Below, piece after piece: positions 1-10,725 of a DNA stretch of 64,000 bases. The stretch comes from Symbiodinium natans (Eukaryota; Sar; Dinophyceae; Suessiales; Symbiodiniaceae), in the NCBI GenBank assembly GCA_905221605.1, contig CAJNDS010000191.1:431501-495500 (forward strand). Direction: 5' to 3'. Numbering within the stretch: position 1 is the stretch's first letter; each line of letters begins with the position of its first letter. The notes below the pieces were generated by a model. The model searched no databases. It was not told where the DNA came from and saw nothing but the letters and a program-made list of their open reading frames with translations. Both the position numbers and the translations under genes were made by a program.

Positions 1-504
1 TGGGTTGGGGGTTGGGGTGGCGGGGGGGGGGGGAGCGGTGAGGCACCCCCCCCCTGCCCGAGCCCCCTCCACCCTACATTGAAGGGCTGAAGCCTTGAGG
101 TTTTGGGGGTTCTTGGGTTCAGGGCCTTGGGTTGAAGAAGGCTAAGTCCAGGTTTGGGGTTCAATGAGTCTAGGTTCTGGGATTTAAGGGTTAGGGTTCA
201 AGGCATAGGGTGCGTGGCTCCTGGATTTTAAAACGAAAATGGGTTCCGGGTAGATATTCGATACCAGAGTAGCGAGCTTGACACACGAATGTTTGGACTT
301 GAGATGCCGAACCCTCTCAACCCTACACCCTAACCCCTAAAACCCTAAACCCTAAGGCAGCTGGGCGTCGCAGGGTCGAGTACATGGGGATCGGCGCCAG
401 GCCAGGGAAATAGCCTGGCCACGTGGCGGCCAAACAGAAGCAATTGAAAACCCTGATATAGGGTTTAGGGTTTAGGGTTAGGGATATAAGTGTCTCCAAG
501 AAAT

Positions 505-580
505 AGAATAGGGGGGGGTTACTAAAACATATTTTGTAGGGACCATGATAGTCCTTTATTCCGACCCCTATATTCGGCCA
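505..580. mobile_element. Short element, family 'TTCCGACCCC'
   Basis: AATAGGGGGGGGTTACT...GGGACCATGATAGTCC...TTATTCCGACCCCTATATTC. Same block order at 25061-25147, 25226-25306, 44395-44466 and 54248-54358, so a dispersed family. Confidence 0.75.
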
Positions 581-1419
581 CTCAGGGCTTTCAAAGGTGG
601 TTTTAGGGGTTGTTCTCAAGAACCCTTTCTGACTCGCAGTGCAGGGTGACATCGCCTCACCATTCCGGAGAGCCCCCAAAACACCCCAAACCCTAAAACC
701 TAAACCCTAAACCCTAGACTTGAAACCCTAAACCCTAAACCCTAAACCCAAGCCTACCCTAAAACCCCTAACTTCCGCACCGGGCAGCTGAAAGTGGCCA
801 AGTCGGGCTGGACGATCCTCTGCCAATCCAACGGGCTGGCTCCATTCCAGAGTCCCGACTCCTGCACCCGAAACCCAAAACCCTAAACCCTAAACAACCC
901 AAAACCCATCCCAAACCCTAAACCGTTCGGGTGCGGATGAGAAAACCCGAAGTCCATGGGCGTGGGCTCTAAATCCCTCACAAACACTCTGCCCCACCTG
1001 AGCACTGTCGTATCAATCAACGTGGACGTGGGCAGGGTTTAGGGTTTAGGGTTTGGGGTTTGGGGTTTAGGGTTTGGGGCTTAGGGTTTAAGAGCTTTTC
1101 ATCAATGCTTGTAGCCTTCTCCCTTGCTAAAACTAGACCACAAGACCTTGTGTTGTAAGGCCTTTGGGCCCAAAAACCTTAACAGAAGAGCCCTGAAACT
1201 TAAGCTATAGCAAAGTTCTTGATCGAAGGCTTCTGTCTTAGTGGTTCAGCTCAGCAGTTCCATGTGTTCAGAATCTGACACGTCGGTGGGGGAGCTTGGG
1301 AACTAACATTGTGAATCTTGTGTGTGTGTGTGTGTTTAGGGTTCAGGGTTGAAGGGTTTGAAGGGTTTATAGGGTTTACAGGGTTTATAGGGTTTAGGGT
1401 TTATAGGATTTAGGGTAGC

Positions 1420-1540
1420 ATTGTGGAGGATTCGCCGGCCGCATTTGCCGAGCTCATGCAGGCCTTGAGGAGATCCTCGAGACCGGGATGGGCCATAAAG
1501 TTCTCCTTGTCCTCCAAGTGCACGGTGCGGATGATCATGC
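1420..1540 (-). CDS. Internal exon, product unknown
   Basis: A 121-nt minus exon with 39 full codons reads 'IIRTVHLEDKENFMAHPGLE' followed by 'DLLKACMSSANAAGESST'. It starts after CGGCAG and ends before a GC donor. Both flanks are telomere-like repeats: TTTAGGG units on the plus strand at 1555-1577 on the acceptor side, and TTTATAGGG-type units below 1417 on the donor side. Residue composition is natural, but no family was recognised and neighbouring exons were not joined to it. Confidence 0.45.
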
Positions 1541-1805
1541 CTGCCGTTTAATTAGGGTTTAGGGTTTAGGGTTTAGGGGCTGCAGGGCTTCACCAGCTCC
1601 CCATCAGAATCTCCATGTTAGGAGCAGATTTTTAAATGAGTACCCTCAAAATCAGGCTGCGTTCGCTAGCGCAAGAAAAACCAAACCCCCCCCCTCCACT
1701 CCACCCCAACCCCCCACCACGCATCATCATAGAAGCCCAAAGAAGAAACCTAAACGTCCGTAACCACCCGATAAAACTAAACCCCCGCCTGGACCTCCCA
1801 CCCTA

Positions 1806-1889
1806 GACGCTAAACCCTAAACTTCCTAAACCCTAAACCCTAAACCCTAAACCCTAAACCCTAAACCCTAAACCCTAAACTTCCTAAAC
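1806..1889 (-). repeat. TTTAGGG telomere-like array (CCCTAAA strand)
   Basis: About eight near-perfect CCCTAAA units, flanked on both sides by the same 'AACTTCCTAAACCC' wording, which suggests duplication of the array edge. Confidence 0.95.
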
Positions 1890-1984
1890 CCGAAGCTTCC
1901 CTTGCGGTGCAGAGCGGCTGTTGGCAATGACCGCCACGTGGCCGCTGGGCACTCTCCTTACTGTTGGTTAGTAAGGCCTGTATC

Positions 1985-2230
1985 CCATAAAAAATATACC
2001 CTTTAAGGGATTATATAGGGTACCCTATATCCCCCCATATACACCCTTTAAGGGATTACATAGGGTAACTCATACCCTCTATCCCGCCATATAAGGGAGT
2101 CTATAGGGTACCTCATACCCTCTATCCCCCTATATACCCTTTAAGGGATTATGTAGGGTACATCATACCCTCCATCCCCCTATATACCCTTTAAGGGATT
2201 GTATAGGGTCCCTCATCCCCTCATTCCCTA
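1985..2230. repeat. Tandem repeat, about 50-70 bp unit
   Basis: Four imperfect copies of a unit containing 'CCCTTTAAGGGATTATATAG' and 'GGTACCTCATACCC'. Each unit is itself palindromic (CCCTTTAAGGG). Confidence 0.85.
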
Positions 2231-2320
2231 TACTAACCGACAGTAAGTCTCTGGGCGACCCAGAGAGCACCGCGCTGTCCGGCCCAGGATGTGGAGGCAT
2301 TGCTGGGCACCCCTCCTGAG

Positions 2321-2396
2321 CGGTTTAGGGTTTAGGGTTTAGGGTTCAGGGTTTAGGGTTTAGGGTTTAGGGTTTAGGGTTTAGGGTTTAGGGTTG
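2321..2396 (+). repeat. TTTAGGG telomere-like array
   Basis: About ten TTTAGGG units with one variant (TTCAGGG). It lies in the intron just past the donor of exon 2405-2504. Confidence 0.95.
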
Positions 2397-2404
2397 AGCC
2401 CAAC

Positions 2405-2504
2405 CCTTCAGCAGAAAAGCGTCAAGAATGTTGATGCCCTGGCGGTTGGGTCCAACACCTTGTGCAAACGTCTTCGACGTAGCTACACCGTGTCCCTGCG
2501 AGCC
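2405..2504 (-). CDS. Internal exon, product unknown
   Basis: A 100-nt minus exon reads 'HGVATSKTFAQGVGPNRQG' then 'INILDAFLLK'. It starts after TCGCAG (phase 0) and ends at a GT donor (phase 1). The intron that follows runs within about 10 nt into the CCCTAAA array at 2321-2396. No family recognised. Confidence 0.45.
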
Positions 2505-2642
2505 CTGCGATGAAGCCCTGAAGAGAAGCTGCCAAGCCCTAACCCTCAGGCTCAAAATAACCCAAAAACCTTACATAATAAGAAGGCCTTGGGGCCCAAC
2601 AGCCTTAAAGTTGGAGTCCTGGGAGCCTTAGATTAACATTGC

Positions 2643-2763
2643 TCAATGCTCATGCCAGGGTCCGCAGATGTGGAAGACCCATGCCTCACCAGTGCGGTCC
2701 ACGAGCGTGACAGCCTCTTCACTGGGCGGAGTGCATCTGATTGGGCGGTCAACCATGAGTACC
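2643..2763 (-). CDS. C-terminal exon, product unknown
   Basis: A minus exon of one base plus 40 codons reads 'PPSEEAVTLVDRTGEAWVFH' then 'ICGPWHEH' and TGA, following a pyrimidine-rich acceptor (TTTTTCTGGCCAAG). The plus strand is also open here as a 78-codon frame, but its composition is poorer. A GA donor inside the last codons would allow it to be internal instead. Confidence 0.42.
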
Positions 2764-3486
2764 CTTGGCCAGAAAAAGTTGACCTTTCAACTATGGTAGG
2801 ATTGTGTATGCCCCAAAACGTGTGTAAGGTTGCCTACTCAGCGTCTGGAGAACACTTGATCAATCCAGGCCTTGGGATGTAAGCTGCACCCCTCCCCCCA
2901 AGTGCTACACACCCTGATCAAAGTAGCACAAGACTGAAGAGGAGAGCTTCCAAATAAAAACTGTCTGTAGAGATATTGCCTCCAGGACATCTACAACCAT
3001 AGCCCCTCGGCCGCTCAGCCCTTTGCCTCTCGCACCTATCGCCATTCAAGCCGGATGCCACCCGAAACCTCTAAACCCTAAACTGCCCTGCTCTGCCCCT
3101 TTCCTGACCTCGCCAGCACCACCGAAGCCCGGATCCTCGCCGTAGAAGCCATACTTTGCGCCCAGATCGCCCATGGTCTGGATCCTTGCAGCTGACCGTA
3201 CCAGCTTTAAGACCCTAAACCCTAAACCCTAAACCCGAAACCCTAAACCCTAAACCCTAAACCGTCTCGCCGCTGCTTGTTGACATGTTCTGTGGATTCC
3301 GGCCGGCGTGACGGATTCACTTGGGCGAATGCTTCGCGTGGAGAGCCATCGACAGCATATCTGATTTACAGACGCAATGTGCTTGCTGCCAAAGCCACAT
3401 CTTCCATAAAGCAATGAACACTTCCAAGCCCTTTCAGCCCCTTGTTGCATATAGGTCAACTTTCGGGCCAGTCTAGGCTCTCTAGC

Positions 3487-3733
3487 TCAGCCTCTGCTTC
3501 GAAGCTCTAGGCCTCGCTCTAGACTCGATGCTGTGGGTTTACCATAATGGTGACAGAACACGTACATCTGAATAGTACAGCTCTGCATCTGTGCATCTAT
3601 AGGCAGAATGGATGGCACCCACACGAACACCCGTGGCATCCAAGGCGCGCACACCGAGCAGTTTTACATCGCTCCATGGCCACAGCCATGAGGTTGCCAA
3701 TGCTGAACAGGGCGTTCCCGCCATCCGACACTC
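3487..3733 (-). CDS. Two-exon 3' end of a gene, unknown
   Basis: Exon 3733-3668 reads 'SDGGNALFSIGNLMAVAMER'; a 71-nt GT-AG intron (3667-3597) leads in phase to exon 3596-3487, 'AQMQSCTIQMYVFCHHYGK' through 'ERGLELRSRG' and TGA. An alternative without splicing is a single frame over the same bases ('LLGVRALDATGVRVGAIHSA'), which also looks natural, so the junction is uncertain. Function not recognised. A further open minus stretch lies at about 3290-3460, with no clear frame. Confidence 0.4.
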
Positions 3734-4177
3734 CTCTTCCGGGCATCCGTGTTTAAGGAGCAGGCGCACTTTGCAATAGGAACTTGAAATGGTTTAAGTT
3801 GATATGAACTGCTACAAACTGTGTAGTTAGTTATAGAAGTGCTGCCGCCCTAGTCATAGCGCTTAATGGTTCACGGTTCGTAGGGCCTCTCGGACGAGTG
3901 GCCGTTACTTCCTGCGAAACCTTCACTTGCCGAGTACCCCGGAAGCTCTCACAACTAACTCGGCTTAGGGTTAAGGGTTAAGGGTTTAGGGTCTAGGGAG
4001 TTGAGGGGTATCACACGCCCTGCCTTTGCCCACTAAGTAGGCGGGGCACGTCGACTCACCCATTCCTGTGTTGGAGCTATGAGACTGCTTCTTGTTTGTT
4101 TTGGGGAGTGCGTCTTTTCGAGGCCACCGGGAGTGTTCCTTTTTTGCAGCAGGGGAGTGTTTTTTAAATTTTCAACC

Positions 4178-5261
4178 CTAAACCCAATCAGTGGAGGCAT
4201 CCAGGCATATGCGGGCCTCCGGGGCCAGGGTTGAGGGCATGGATCTGAGGATGTTGCGCTTGCTCGAAACAGCTGGCGCAACTCGAACCATCCCTTGTTT
4301 GACATTCTGCTGCTCTATGGGAAGGCTACTCAAAGTGCAGCGTTTGTCATATGAAAAAGCCCCCAACCGCGAGCTACCAAACCCGGTGACTTCCAACTGG
4401 CCCACGAAAAACCCTCAGCCCTAAATCGTGGCAGAGGAACCCAATCCATGCTCATTCATGAGGCCGTAGGAGGCTTCCCACAAGGCGTAGGTATGTCTCA
4501 CCTGGCAAACCCTAAACCCTAAACCCCAAACCCTTGAAGCGATTCATTTTGGGGGTGCGGGACTGGAGGCTTTGAGGTGTTTGGCGTTTTCGGGCTGGTT
4601 TAGGGTGTTGTTTGTTTGGGGCCTGCGGATGTTATATGAGTCAGGATTTAGAGTTTGGTATATGAGTTCGGGGTTTCAGGGTTCGGGCTTCGAGTTCGGG
4701 GGGGGGGGGGGGGGGGGGGGGAGTGTTCTTGACGGCATCTGACAACTAATGAATGATACGTAAGCCAAGAAGTCCCATCTAGACACGCGCCAGGAGCCAC
4801 AGTCATCGAACACATTCCATCTTCTGCACCGTTTGAGAAGCACAGCCATGGTGTAACCTCCTTTCACCAAGTGCGCCACCTGAGGGATTCGGCCCAGCTC
4901 CTCCATCAAGGAATGCTTGGCACAGGTGGGTCCAGAGAACCGGTTTGCTCCAGGCACATGGGTACACACTGGTCAAGTCTACGACCCTTAAAGAAGGCAA
5001 CTGCTTCTGGTTTACGCTGTCCTATATAAATGCCCAACAAGAAACGAATGGACATGGGCCGCACTGAAAGTATACCTGCGCCGAACATGTCATGCACATG
5101 GCAATCATTGACCTGCCGAACGGAGATGACTTGCAACTGAGAAACTCAGAACCCCGGTTCCCTACCCCGCTAAAACCCTAAACCAACAGCAACTCTCCCA
5201 GCTATTGGGGCCAGGTCCTTGGAGGCGTTGATGCCGGCACCCTGCTGATACTGGGCCGAGC
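4178..5261 (-). CDS. Multi-exon gene, product unknown
   Basis: Minus-strand exons 5261-5194 ('QYQQGAGINASKDLAPIAGR'), 5136-4975 ('QVNDCHVHDMFGAGILSV', 'FLLGIYIGQRKPEAVAFFKG') and 4915 to about 4735 ('HSLMEELGRIPQVAHLVKGG', 'LLKRCRRWNVFDD') join in phase. The first intron is 57 nt, GT-AG, and contains TTTAGGG; the second is 59 nt, GA-AG. A likely last exon at about 4402-4178 reads 'LEVTGFGSSRLGAFSYDKRC' to 'ICLDASTDWV' and TAG, beyond a poly-G and CCCTAAA stretch. The plus strand over the last exon is also open (4191-4424). No family recognised. Confidence 0.45.
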
Positions 5262-5296
5262 CTGGTCTTCAGCTCAGCTAGCTCGTAGAGGCCAAA

Positions 5297-5809
5297 ATGC
5301 ACGGGGACGCAAAAGTCATACAGTTATACAGGCACCAGATTGCTTTCCTAGATGGTTTAGCTGTAAACGCGGCACCCGCGAAGCTGCCCCAAGGGAATGG
5401 GGGCTCTGCGAAACGAAAAAGGTTGCACGAATCCCTTGCGAAGGTGGGGGGATGTGGGAGGGTTCTACGAGTACAAACCCTCGAGACCTGAAACAGCTGT
5501 TCTGGCAAACCCGTGACCCTCTCACGAAGAGCTGTCGAAGACAAGCGGCCTTCCCTTTACACACTTTCTGCATGCCGCCAATTAAGCCCAAGACGGGATG
5601 GGTCCACAAGTCTGGGATAACCACTCCAGACCGCATCATAGATGATCCGCTCCTACAGACACGGCAAGTGCATGCACTTCTGCTCAAGCTGTCGCAATGA
5701 CCTGGTCGTGTTCGGCCAAGAAGCGGATTTTGCCGGATGGTCTTTCGCCTGCACAGACCAGTACGCGCAAACCGACTCTGCGCGACGCGTATACTTCACG
5801 GTCACGTGG
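5297..5809 (+). CDS. Cysteine-containing gene, product unknown
   Basis: Plus-strand exons: 5297-5443 starting with ATG ('HGDAKVIQLYRHQIAFLDGL'), ending at a GT donor; about 5497-5592 ('LFWQTRDPLTKSCRRQAAF'); and about 5659-5809 ('HGKCMHFCSSCRNDLVVFG', 'ADFAGWSFACTDQYAQTD'). The last has a CxxxCxxC cluster that could bind a metal. The final donor GTATTTCC is the start of a foldback element (5810-5885) of the same family as 40047-40146. The 5497 acceptor and the donor of the middle exon are inferred; a GA donor gives a 67-nt intron. No family recognised. Confidence 0.42.
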
Positions 5810-5885
5810 GTATTTCCAAAATAGGGGTACCCCTGCCCCCTTGATGGGAGCCCCAAAAAGGGTGCCGCTGTTTTTGGAAACCCTC
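5810..5885. mobile_element. Foldback element at a donor (family 'GGGGTACC')
   Basis: GTATTTCCAAAATAGGGGTACCC...GGGTGCCGCTGTTTTTGGAAACC. The first GT is the donor of the plus exon ending at 5809. Confidence 0.75.
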
Positions 5886-6007
5886 ATGTGGTCTCAGGCT
5901 TGTTGGTTAACAGGCTGCAAGCTTCTGGGCCCAAATCGGGCCAATCATTTGGGGAGGTTTCAGGGGCAGATTGAACCTGAAGTTGAAGAAACCCCTAAAC
6001 CCTAAAC

Positions 6008-6378
6008 CCCTTGTTGAAGCATGTAAGTCGGCTTTTCGGGGAGCCATGGGGTGCCAGGAGAGCAGCCGAGCTGCTGGGACATACACCATGCGCCAGTCGC
6101 AGTCCTTAGGTCATTTTGGGCGGGGCAAAACCCTGTGGCAACAACCTAGAAGTCCACATGGGGGTTTACGAAACTCGGGGTACCTTATTGGGGTCCTTAT
6201 TACAAGGGAATCCTACTATCTGGGGGACTATATTAAGGGTCCCTTTTTTCGTAAACCCCCACATGCAGATTCAAGCCTTTCAGGGTCAGACTGCTTGCAC
6301 GACAGGTGTCTGAACAGTCGTTCGCGTGTGAAGCGATGGCCGAGCCATCGGCCATAGCGTCGGCATTCACAACGATGC
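6008..6378 (-). CDS. Two exons joined by a foldback-element intron
   Basis: Exon 6378-6263 reads 'VVNADAMADGSAIASHANDC' and on; exon 6145-6008 reads 'VVATGFCPAQNDLRTATGAW' and 'LGCSPGTPWLPEKPTYML'. They join in phase 0 across a 117-nt GT-AG intron that coincides with the palindromic element 6157-6265. The 'ADG.AI..HANDC' stretch recalls the NHxC region of SET domains, but only weakly. The last donor is GTTTAGGG, the first unit of a telomere-like array. Function unknown. Confidence 0.45.
6157..6265. mobile_element. Foldback element used as intron (family 'GGGGTACC')
   Basis: Inverted repeats CATGNGGGTTTACGAAA...TTTCGTAAACCCCCACATG bound a 109-bp element. The minus-strand intron 6262-6146 coincides with it; the donor GT is inside the repeat (CAT/GTGGGGG). 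Confidence 0.85.
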
Positions 6379-6539
6379 CTGTCTAGGGCTCCAGACTTAA
6401 GGCTGGGGGGTTTCGGGCTAGGAGAACGACAAGGCGCCAATCTTTGCCAGATCTGCACAGACTTTGCGGGAGCTATGCGAAAGCCACCGGAGACTTATAC
6501 TTTGTGCCACATCCTTCAAGTGAGTGTGGCCGTTCGGAT

Positions 6540-6960
6540 CAAAACCCCTAGCGTGGATTCGGCCCGCAATTAAGTGTATTGGGGGACCACAACCTATAGC
6601 AAATCAACCGTATAGCTGTTGTTCCGTGGCGCTGGTGCAGCCATCGACGTCAAAGCCACCTGCAGTCCACGCTGGGTGTGATCAAACATCTCCGGTTGAA
6701 TCCAGAAACTGAAGCACCGTACAAGCAGCTGTCCCAGGTGTTCATAACCGTATAACCCCCCCACCCCATCTAGGCCCTGAGCCTCCTTGCAGTGCAAAGT
6801 TGAATCCAGCATCAAATGCTGAAAAGAAGTCCCGAATCGCTCCACCCACAAAACTAATTCGACTTATTCCCACTGCAGGGCACCGGCTCCGGCAAACAGC
6901 GCGAAGGCCAGCACTGCGCAACACCGAACGTTCAAGTCCTAAGCTCGTTCGTGGGCTCAT
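6540..6960 (-). CDS. Candidate minus-strand coding region
   Basis: Two overlapping minus frames look natural: 'ISFVGGAIRDFFSAFDAGFN' near 6860-6800, which is hydrophobic enough for a membrane or packed helix, and 'EHLGQLLVRCFSFWIQPEMF' through 'NNSYTVDLL' and TAG at 6594. The junction between them was not resolved. No family recognised. Confidence 0.33.
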
Positions 6961-7255
6961 CGGTCTTCATGGCCTTATCTCCTTTTACGGGTTATTGTAG
7001 TTTAGGGTTTATGAGGTTTAGGGTGGAGCCAAGCGTGCCGGGCCTTCTTCTCTGAATGATGTGGCGTGCCAGGAGACAATCCAGAAGAAACCCTATTCAT
7101 CTGGCGGATGCGCCACCCCGAACCCTAAACCTTAAACCCTAAACCCTAAACCCTGTCACTTCAGTCAAGCTGCCATCGTCCCGGCTTTGTTCTGAAGGTC
7201 CTGCCTTGAGCGTCTGAACTTTGCTCGGGGCACCCGTGTCATTACAAACCATCAT

Positions 7256-7300
7256 GGTTTAGGGTTTAGGGTTTAGGGTTTAGGGTTTAGGGTTTAGGGC
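7256..7300 (+). repeat. TTTAGGG telomere-like array
   Basis: Six TTTAGGG units in an otherwise unique stretch without a recognisable gene (7000-7560). Confidence 0.95.
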
Positions 7301-7649
7301 CAGAATCGATTTGGGAAAGGAGAGCCCGACAGCCTCATGCCTTGGAAAACGACTATTTCGATTCAGGCATTTTGGAAAGGACTAGTTGAGGCACTGGGCT
7401 TGCAGTCCGCATGTCGGATGATGCGGGCCTCAAAACTCACCTTTCTGACGCGGAGACGCGCGGTTGTCATTGGAGGGGTGTTCTACTGATGCCCGATACC
7501 GGTTGTATATTTCTATCTTTCTTTATTGCTTGGGCTGTTTAATTTATTGTTATGCATTTCTCTAATTTCTTTCTGCATCCATCTAGTTTCTGCATTTCTT
7601 GCTTTCTGTATCCATACCGTTCCTTAATATTTTGCCTCTTATACAACAT

Positions 7650-7702
7650 ATGCAATATATATATATATATATATGTATAATATATATATATATATATATG
7701 CA
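7650..7702. repeat. (TA)n microsatellite
   Basis: Two TA runs separated by ATGTATAA. Similar TA-rich runs: 26090-26155 and 61536-61592; an ATA/ATT run is at 40950-41010. Confidence 0.9.
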
Positions 7703-7939
7703 CGTATGCACGGTACACATCCTCGCCTGAGGTGGTATAGGCAAGAGAACCACTTCAAGAATAATTAGGCACTTCGATGTGCTCGCAGGTGTGCAGGCAG
7801 CAGCAGTCCTCGATGAGGTGCGGACAGGTACTACGGCTCGTAATGTGACAAGCAACAATACCAGCTTGTGTTGCAAGACTTGTCTGTTAAGAAGGTCGTC
7901 TGGAGCAGAAGAGTGAAGCGTACTTAGAATGGATGCTGC

Positions 7940-8154
7940 CATGTACCAAGGGCCAGAGCTAAGGTAGCTAGGGCAAAAGAGCTGCAGCGGGCATTGAAGG
8001 GTCTTGCGCTTCATCTTGCAACCAAACTCTGTATGTTCATCTTGGCTTGCAGGAACCGTTTGGAGAGGGATTGGAGTTCCGGTTGAAGAGCACCGGACAT
8101 CAGATGTTCACAGACGCCCGCAGCCGGATGATTCGCGCGAGAAGTCTCACAAAG
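7940..8154 (+). CDS. Candidate exons, product unknown
   Basis: A well-bounded plus exon 8053-8154 has 34 codons, 'EPFGEGLEFRLKSTGHQMFT' then 'DARSRMIRARSLTK', with a pyrimidine-rich acceptor (CTTGGCTTGCAG) and a GT donor, both phase 0. Upstream 'KVARAKELQR' at about 7960-7990 would join through a 62-nt GC-AG intron. Further upstream pieces near 7790-7920 are possible. The frame also stays open beyond 8154 to TGA at 8406. Confidence 0.38.
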
Positions 8155-8785
8155 GTTGCGGTTTCCAGCTTACGGCTTGGAGGGCCTACACTTGCGGGTC
8201 ATCAGAGTCAAGGCAAATGCTGCAAGGACCCAGCCCTTTGCCCGAAACCCCACAAACCTTGGTCGAATGTCTGCCCGAAACAAGCTCAGAAGCTGCAACC
8301 CTGTAGCCCCAACCCCAGAACCCCTGAAAACAACAGCTACAGCTCGAGCTGTCTCAATGAAAAGGTTAAGTCCGCCGCGGACTCAAACAGGAAGAAGAAG
8401 ACCTGAGAGGATGCCTGTGGCCAGGATGGGCTTCGGCATGTCGGTTTTCTGCTTTGGGGTTTACGGGGCCGTTGGGATGTCGGCTTTTGGGATTAGGGTG
8501 TACAGGGCATAGACCCAGTCCCGAAAACTCTCCACTTAGTTCTTCCCTTTCTCAACCCCCACCTGGACAACTCTGAGCCCTGTAGTAGAACCCTGTTGCA
8601 TCGGGCTTCCTTAGTCGCCCGGAAATGCTGACCCTGTACTTGCTGTAACTTTCTTGGTGGTGGGGTGAGGGCTTTAGGGCTTAGAGTTTAGGTTAGGGTT
8701 TAGGGCTTCGGGTCTGGGATTGAGGGCTTGGCTCAGGGTGTTCAGAATGTTCAGCTCCAGGTCTGCGTCTTTCTTTGCAAACTCT

Positions 8786-9640
8786 CTAAGCTACACTAGG
8801 CTCCCTTTCGGGAATGGGCGACATGTTGCAGGGCAGCCTCAGAGAATGAATCTCAGCAAGAACAGGAGAGGTTGAGAGCCTCGCCACCCTACAACTGTCA
8901 GAGGTGGCAGGGCGTATGGGGGTTCAGGAGTTTGGGGGTTTCGGGGTTTGGGGGTTCAGGGTTTATGGACGACCCCATGAACCCCGCAGCCTAAACTCAT
9001 GCAACCACGCAGACACTGTATCCCGAACACAAAGACGCAATAAGGCAAGCTCCGAGTCGTTGTCGAACTCCCGGCGGGCGAGGGCAAAAGTTCCATCAAC
9101 CTGGGATTTGCGCTCGCTGAGCAGTTGTATGATTTGATTTAAGCGGCGGGTTGCGGAATGCTACGGCATCGTACTATCCGAGACCGAATTGGGATGAAAA
9201 TACTCAGTTTTTTGCAGACGGTGCCAACTACCATATTGAAAGCTGGCTGAGACCCTACCATGGCTCACTGGAAGCCGCTCGCAAACTGCTTGGAACCTTT
9301 TTTCCTCGTCGAGGTGTCTGCACCCGAGAATTTTCAGCCCATCGGCCTGGAATGGGGTCTTCACCTCCGTGCCCACCAGTCTGGCCTCATCCACAGTCTC
9401 GCCGTAGAGAGCCTCCCCAAAGGAAACGAGACGTCGCGTGCCTAGAGTGCCTAGAGCCTTAGCGCCGACGCTTGCATGGGCAGGAAGGAGATCAGAACCC
9501 CCCCCCCCCTCCAAAAAAAAGGGGCACAAATTTAAGGGTTTTGGGTTTAGGGTTTAGGGCCCAATTGGAACAGAACATTTGCCCACCCCGCCGGCCTCTT
9601 TCCGGCCTCTAATGCCAACTTCCAACGGAATGGTCCGAAC
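8786..9640 (-). CDS. Four-exon gene, product unknown (3' part)
   Basis: Four exons chain in perfect phase on the minus strand: 9640-9561, 9441-9324, 9116-8991 and 8888-8786, ending in TAG. Introns are 119, 207 and 102 nt with donors GC, GT and GC; all acceptors end in AG. The protein read is about 138 residues and includes 'RWKLALEAGKRPAGWANVLF', 'SFGEALYGETVDEARLVG', 'FALARREFDNDSELALLRL' and 'LPCNMSPIPEREPSVA' at the C-terminus. It is soluble-looking and mixed charge, with no signal peptide or membrane segment. I do not recognise a family. The first intron opens with GC followed directly by CCCTAAA repeats. The 5' end is missing; nothing convincing continues above 9640. Four phase matches in a row make coding very likely, though the function is open. 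Confidence 0.6.
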
Positions 9641-10179
9641 CTGCGCAAGGCATCGCAAGAGCGTCCGAGACCCTTTTTCTTGTGGACTTGTTGAACCCTA
9701 ACCCGTAGAAAAATAATAACATAATCCAACCATATTATGATAGTACAGTGATATGCGAATACAGCAAAACAATGACATTATAATACCAATTCATGTAAAA
9801 ATCTAGAAACCTAGAAGAGGAGGCGGAATGGAGGCGCCCAGAAGCTCTGCACTTTGCATCGAGGTATACAGGAGGTATGGTCAAGAAGCCCCGAGCCAGT
9901 CACAAAGTGTTCTCAGTCTTAACATCAACTCAGCACTGCCCCAGACGGTTTAGGGTTTAGGGTTTAGCTGAGCCGGCCCAAGGGTCCAGCCAGAATTCGG
10001 GCGTTCCCCTGACCGACGAGCAAACCACTTCTGTTGCCCTCCCAAGACTAAAGCGCCGCAACGTGTTCAGACATAGCACCACACAAAACCTTCCAACTAG
10101 CCGTTCGTGCCTAGAGGCGCTACGCCCGAAATCCTACAAAGCCCGCACCTCTCCCTTCCAAGCCCCCAGCTGGCTGGCC

Positions 10180-10403
10180 GGGGCCAGGCGAAAACCCATT
10201 TCCCTGATCCGCGCCAGGATCGCCGGTCCTTGCAATCATCCGGTTTTGCTTATGAAATTGAAGCTTCAAAGCTTCAGGATGACACGCGTTCTGAAGAGCT
10301 GAAGGTTCGAAGCATCAGGCGCACAGGGGATCTCAAGAGCATGATAAACTCCGATTTGGGCAAGAGGTGGTGCGGCCTTTTCCTGTTGGACTCCGGCAGC
10401 TAG
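10180..10403 (+). CDS. Candidate exon, helical, unknown
   Basis: The plus frame reads 'FAYEIEASKLQDDTRSEELK' then 'VRSIRRTGDLKSMINSDLGK' and stops at 10403; it looks like a charged helix. The minus strand is also open here ('PPLAQIGVYHALEIPCAP'), so the strand is uncertain. Confidence 0.28.
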
Positions 10404-10489
10404 CAGGAAGTGACAAAGGGCAGTTTGTGTACCTCTTAGTTCTCTGTCTCCTCTCTCTTTCTCTCCCAACTGCATGGTCTCATAGCAAG

Positions 10490-10725
10490 ACCTGAAACTC
10501 GGGTAGCTTGGCCAAGCGATGTGTTCAACACGATCTGTTGAGTCATGGATCGCCCTCTGCTGAAGTACACCTGTTCCTCAAAGCTTGTTTTCGGAAGAAG
10601 CCCTCTGGTAGCTGAGAGCACGGCTGAATGATGAAACCATCTGCTCGCGTGATGGTCAGCCTCGCGTCTCCACGAGGGGGGGAATAGGAACAACCGTAGT
10701 GTCGTTTTAACATAGTCCTGCAGCT
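10490..10725 (-). CDS. Candidate exon, product unknown
   Basis: A minus frame runs from after CTGCAG at about 10724: 'DYVKTTLRLFLFPPSWRREA', 'ATRGLLPKTSFEEQVYFSRG', 'MTQQIVLNTSLGQATR', ending before GTTTCAGG, a possible GT donor. A second frame over the same bases is also natural-looking ('ARLTITRADGFIIQPC'), so the frame is not certain. Confidence 0.33.

Noticed and set aside
1-2400. The window as a true chromosome end.
   Set aside because: Arrays are short, point in both directions and continue through all 64 kb; the first bases are G/C-rich unique sequence, not a terminal array.
6228-6458. A 76-codon minus frame in place of the exon 6378-6263.
   Set aside because: It runs through the foldback element; the alternative frame has better composition, an acceptor and an in-phase partner.
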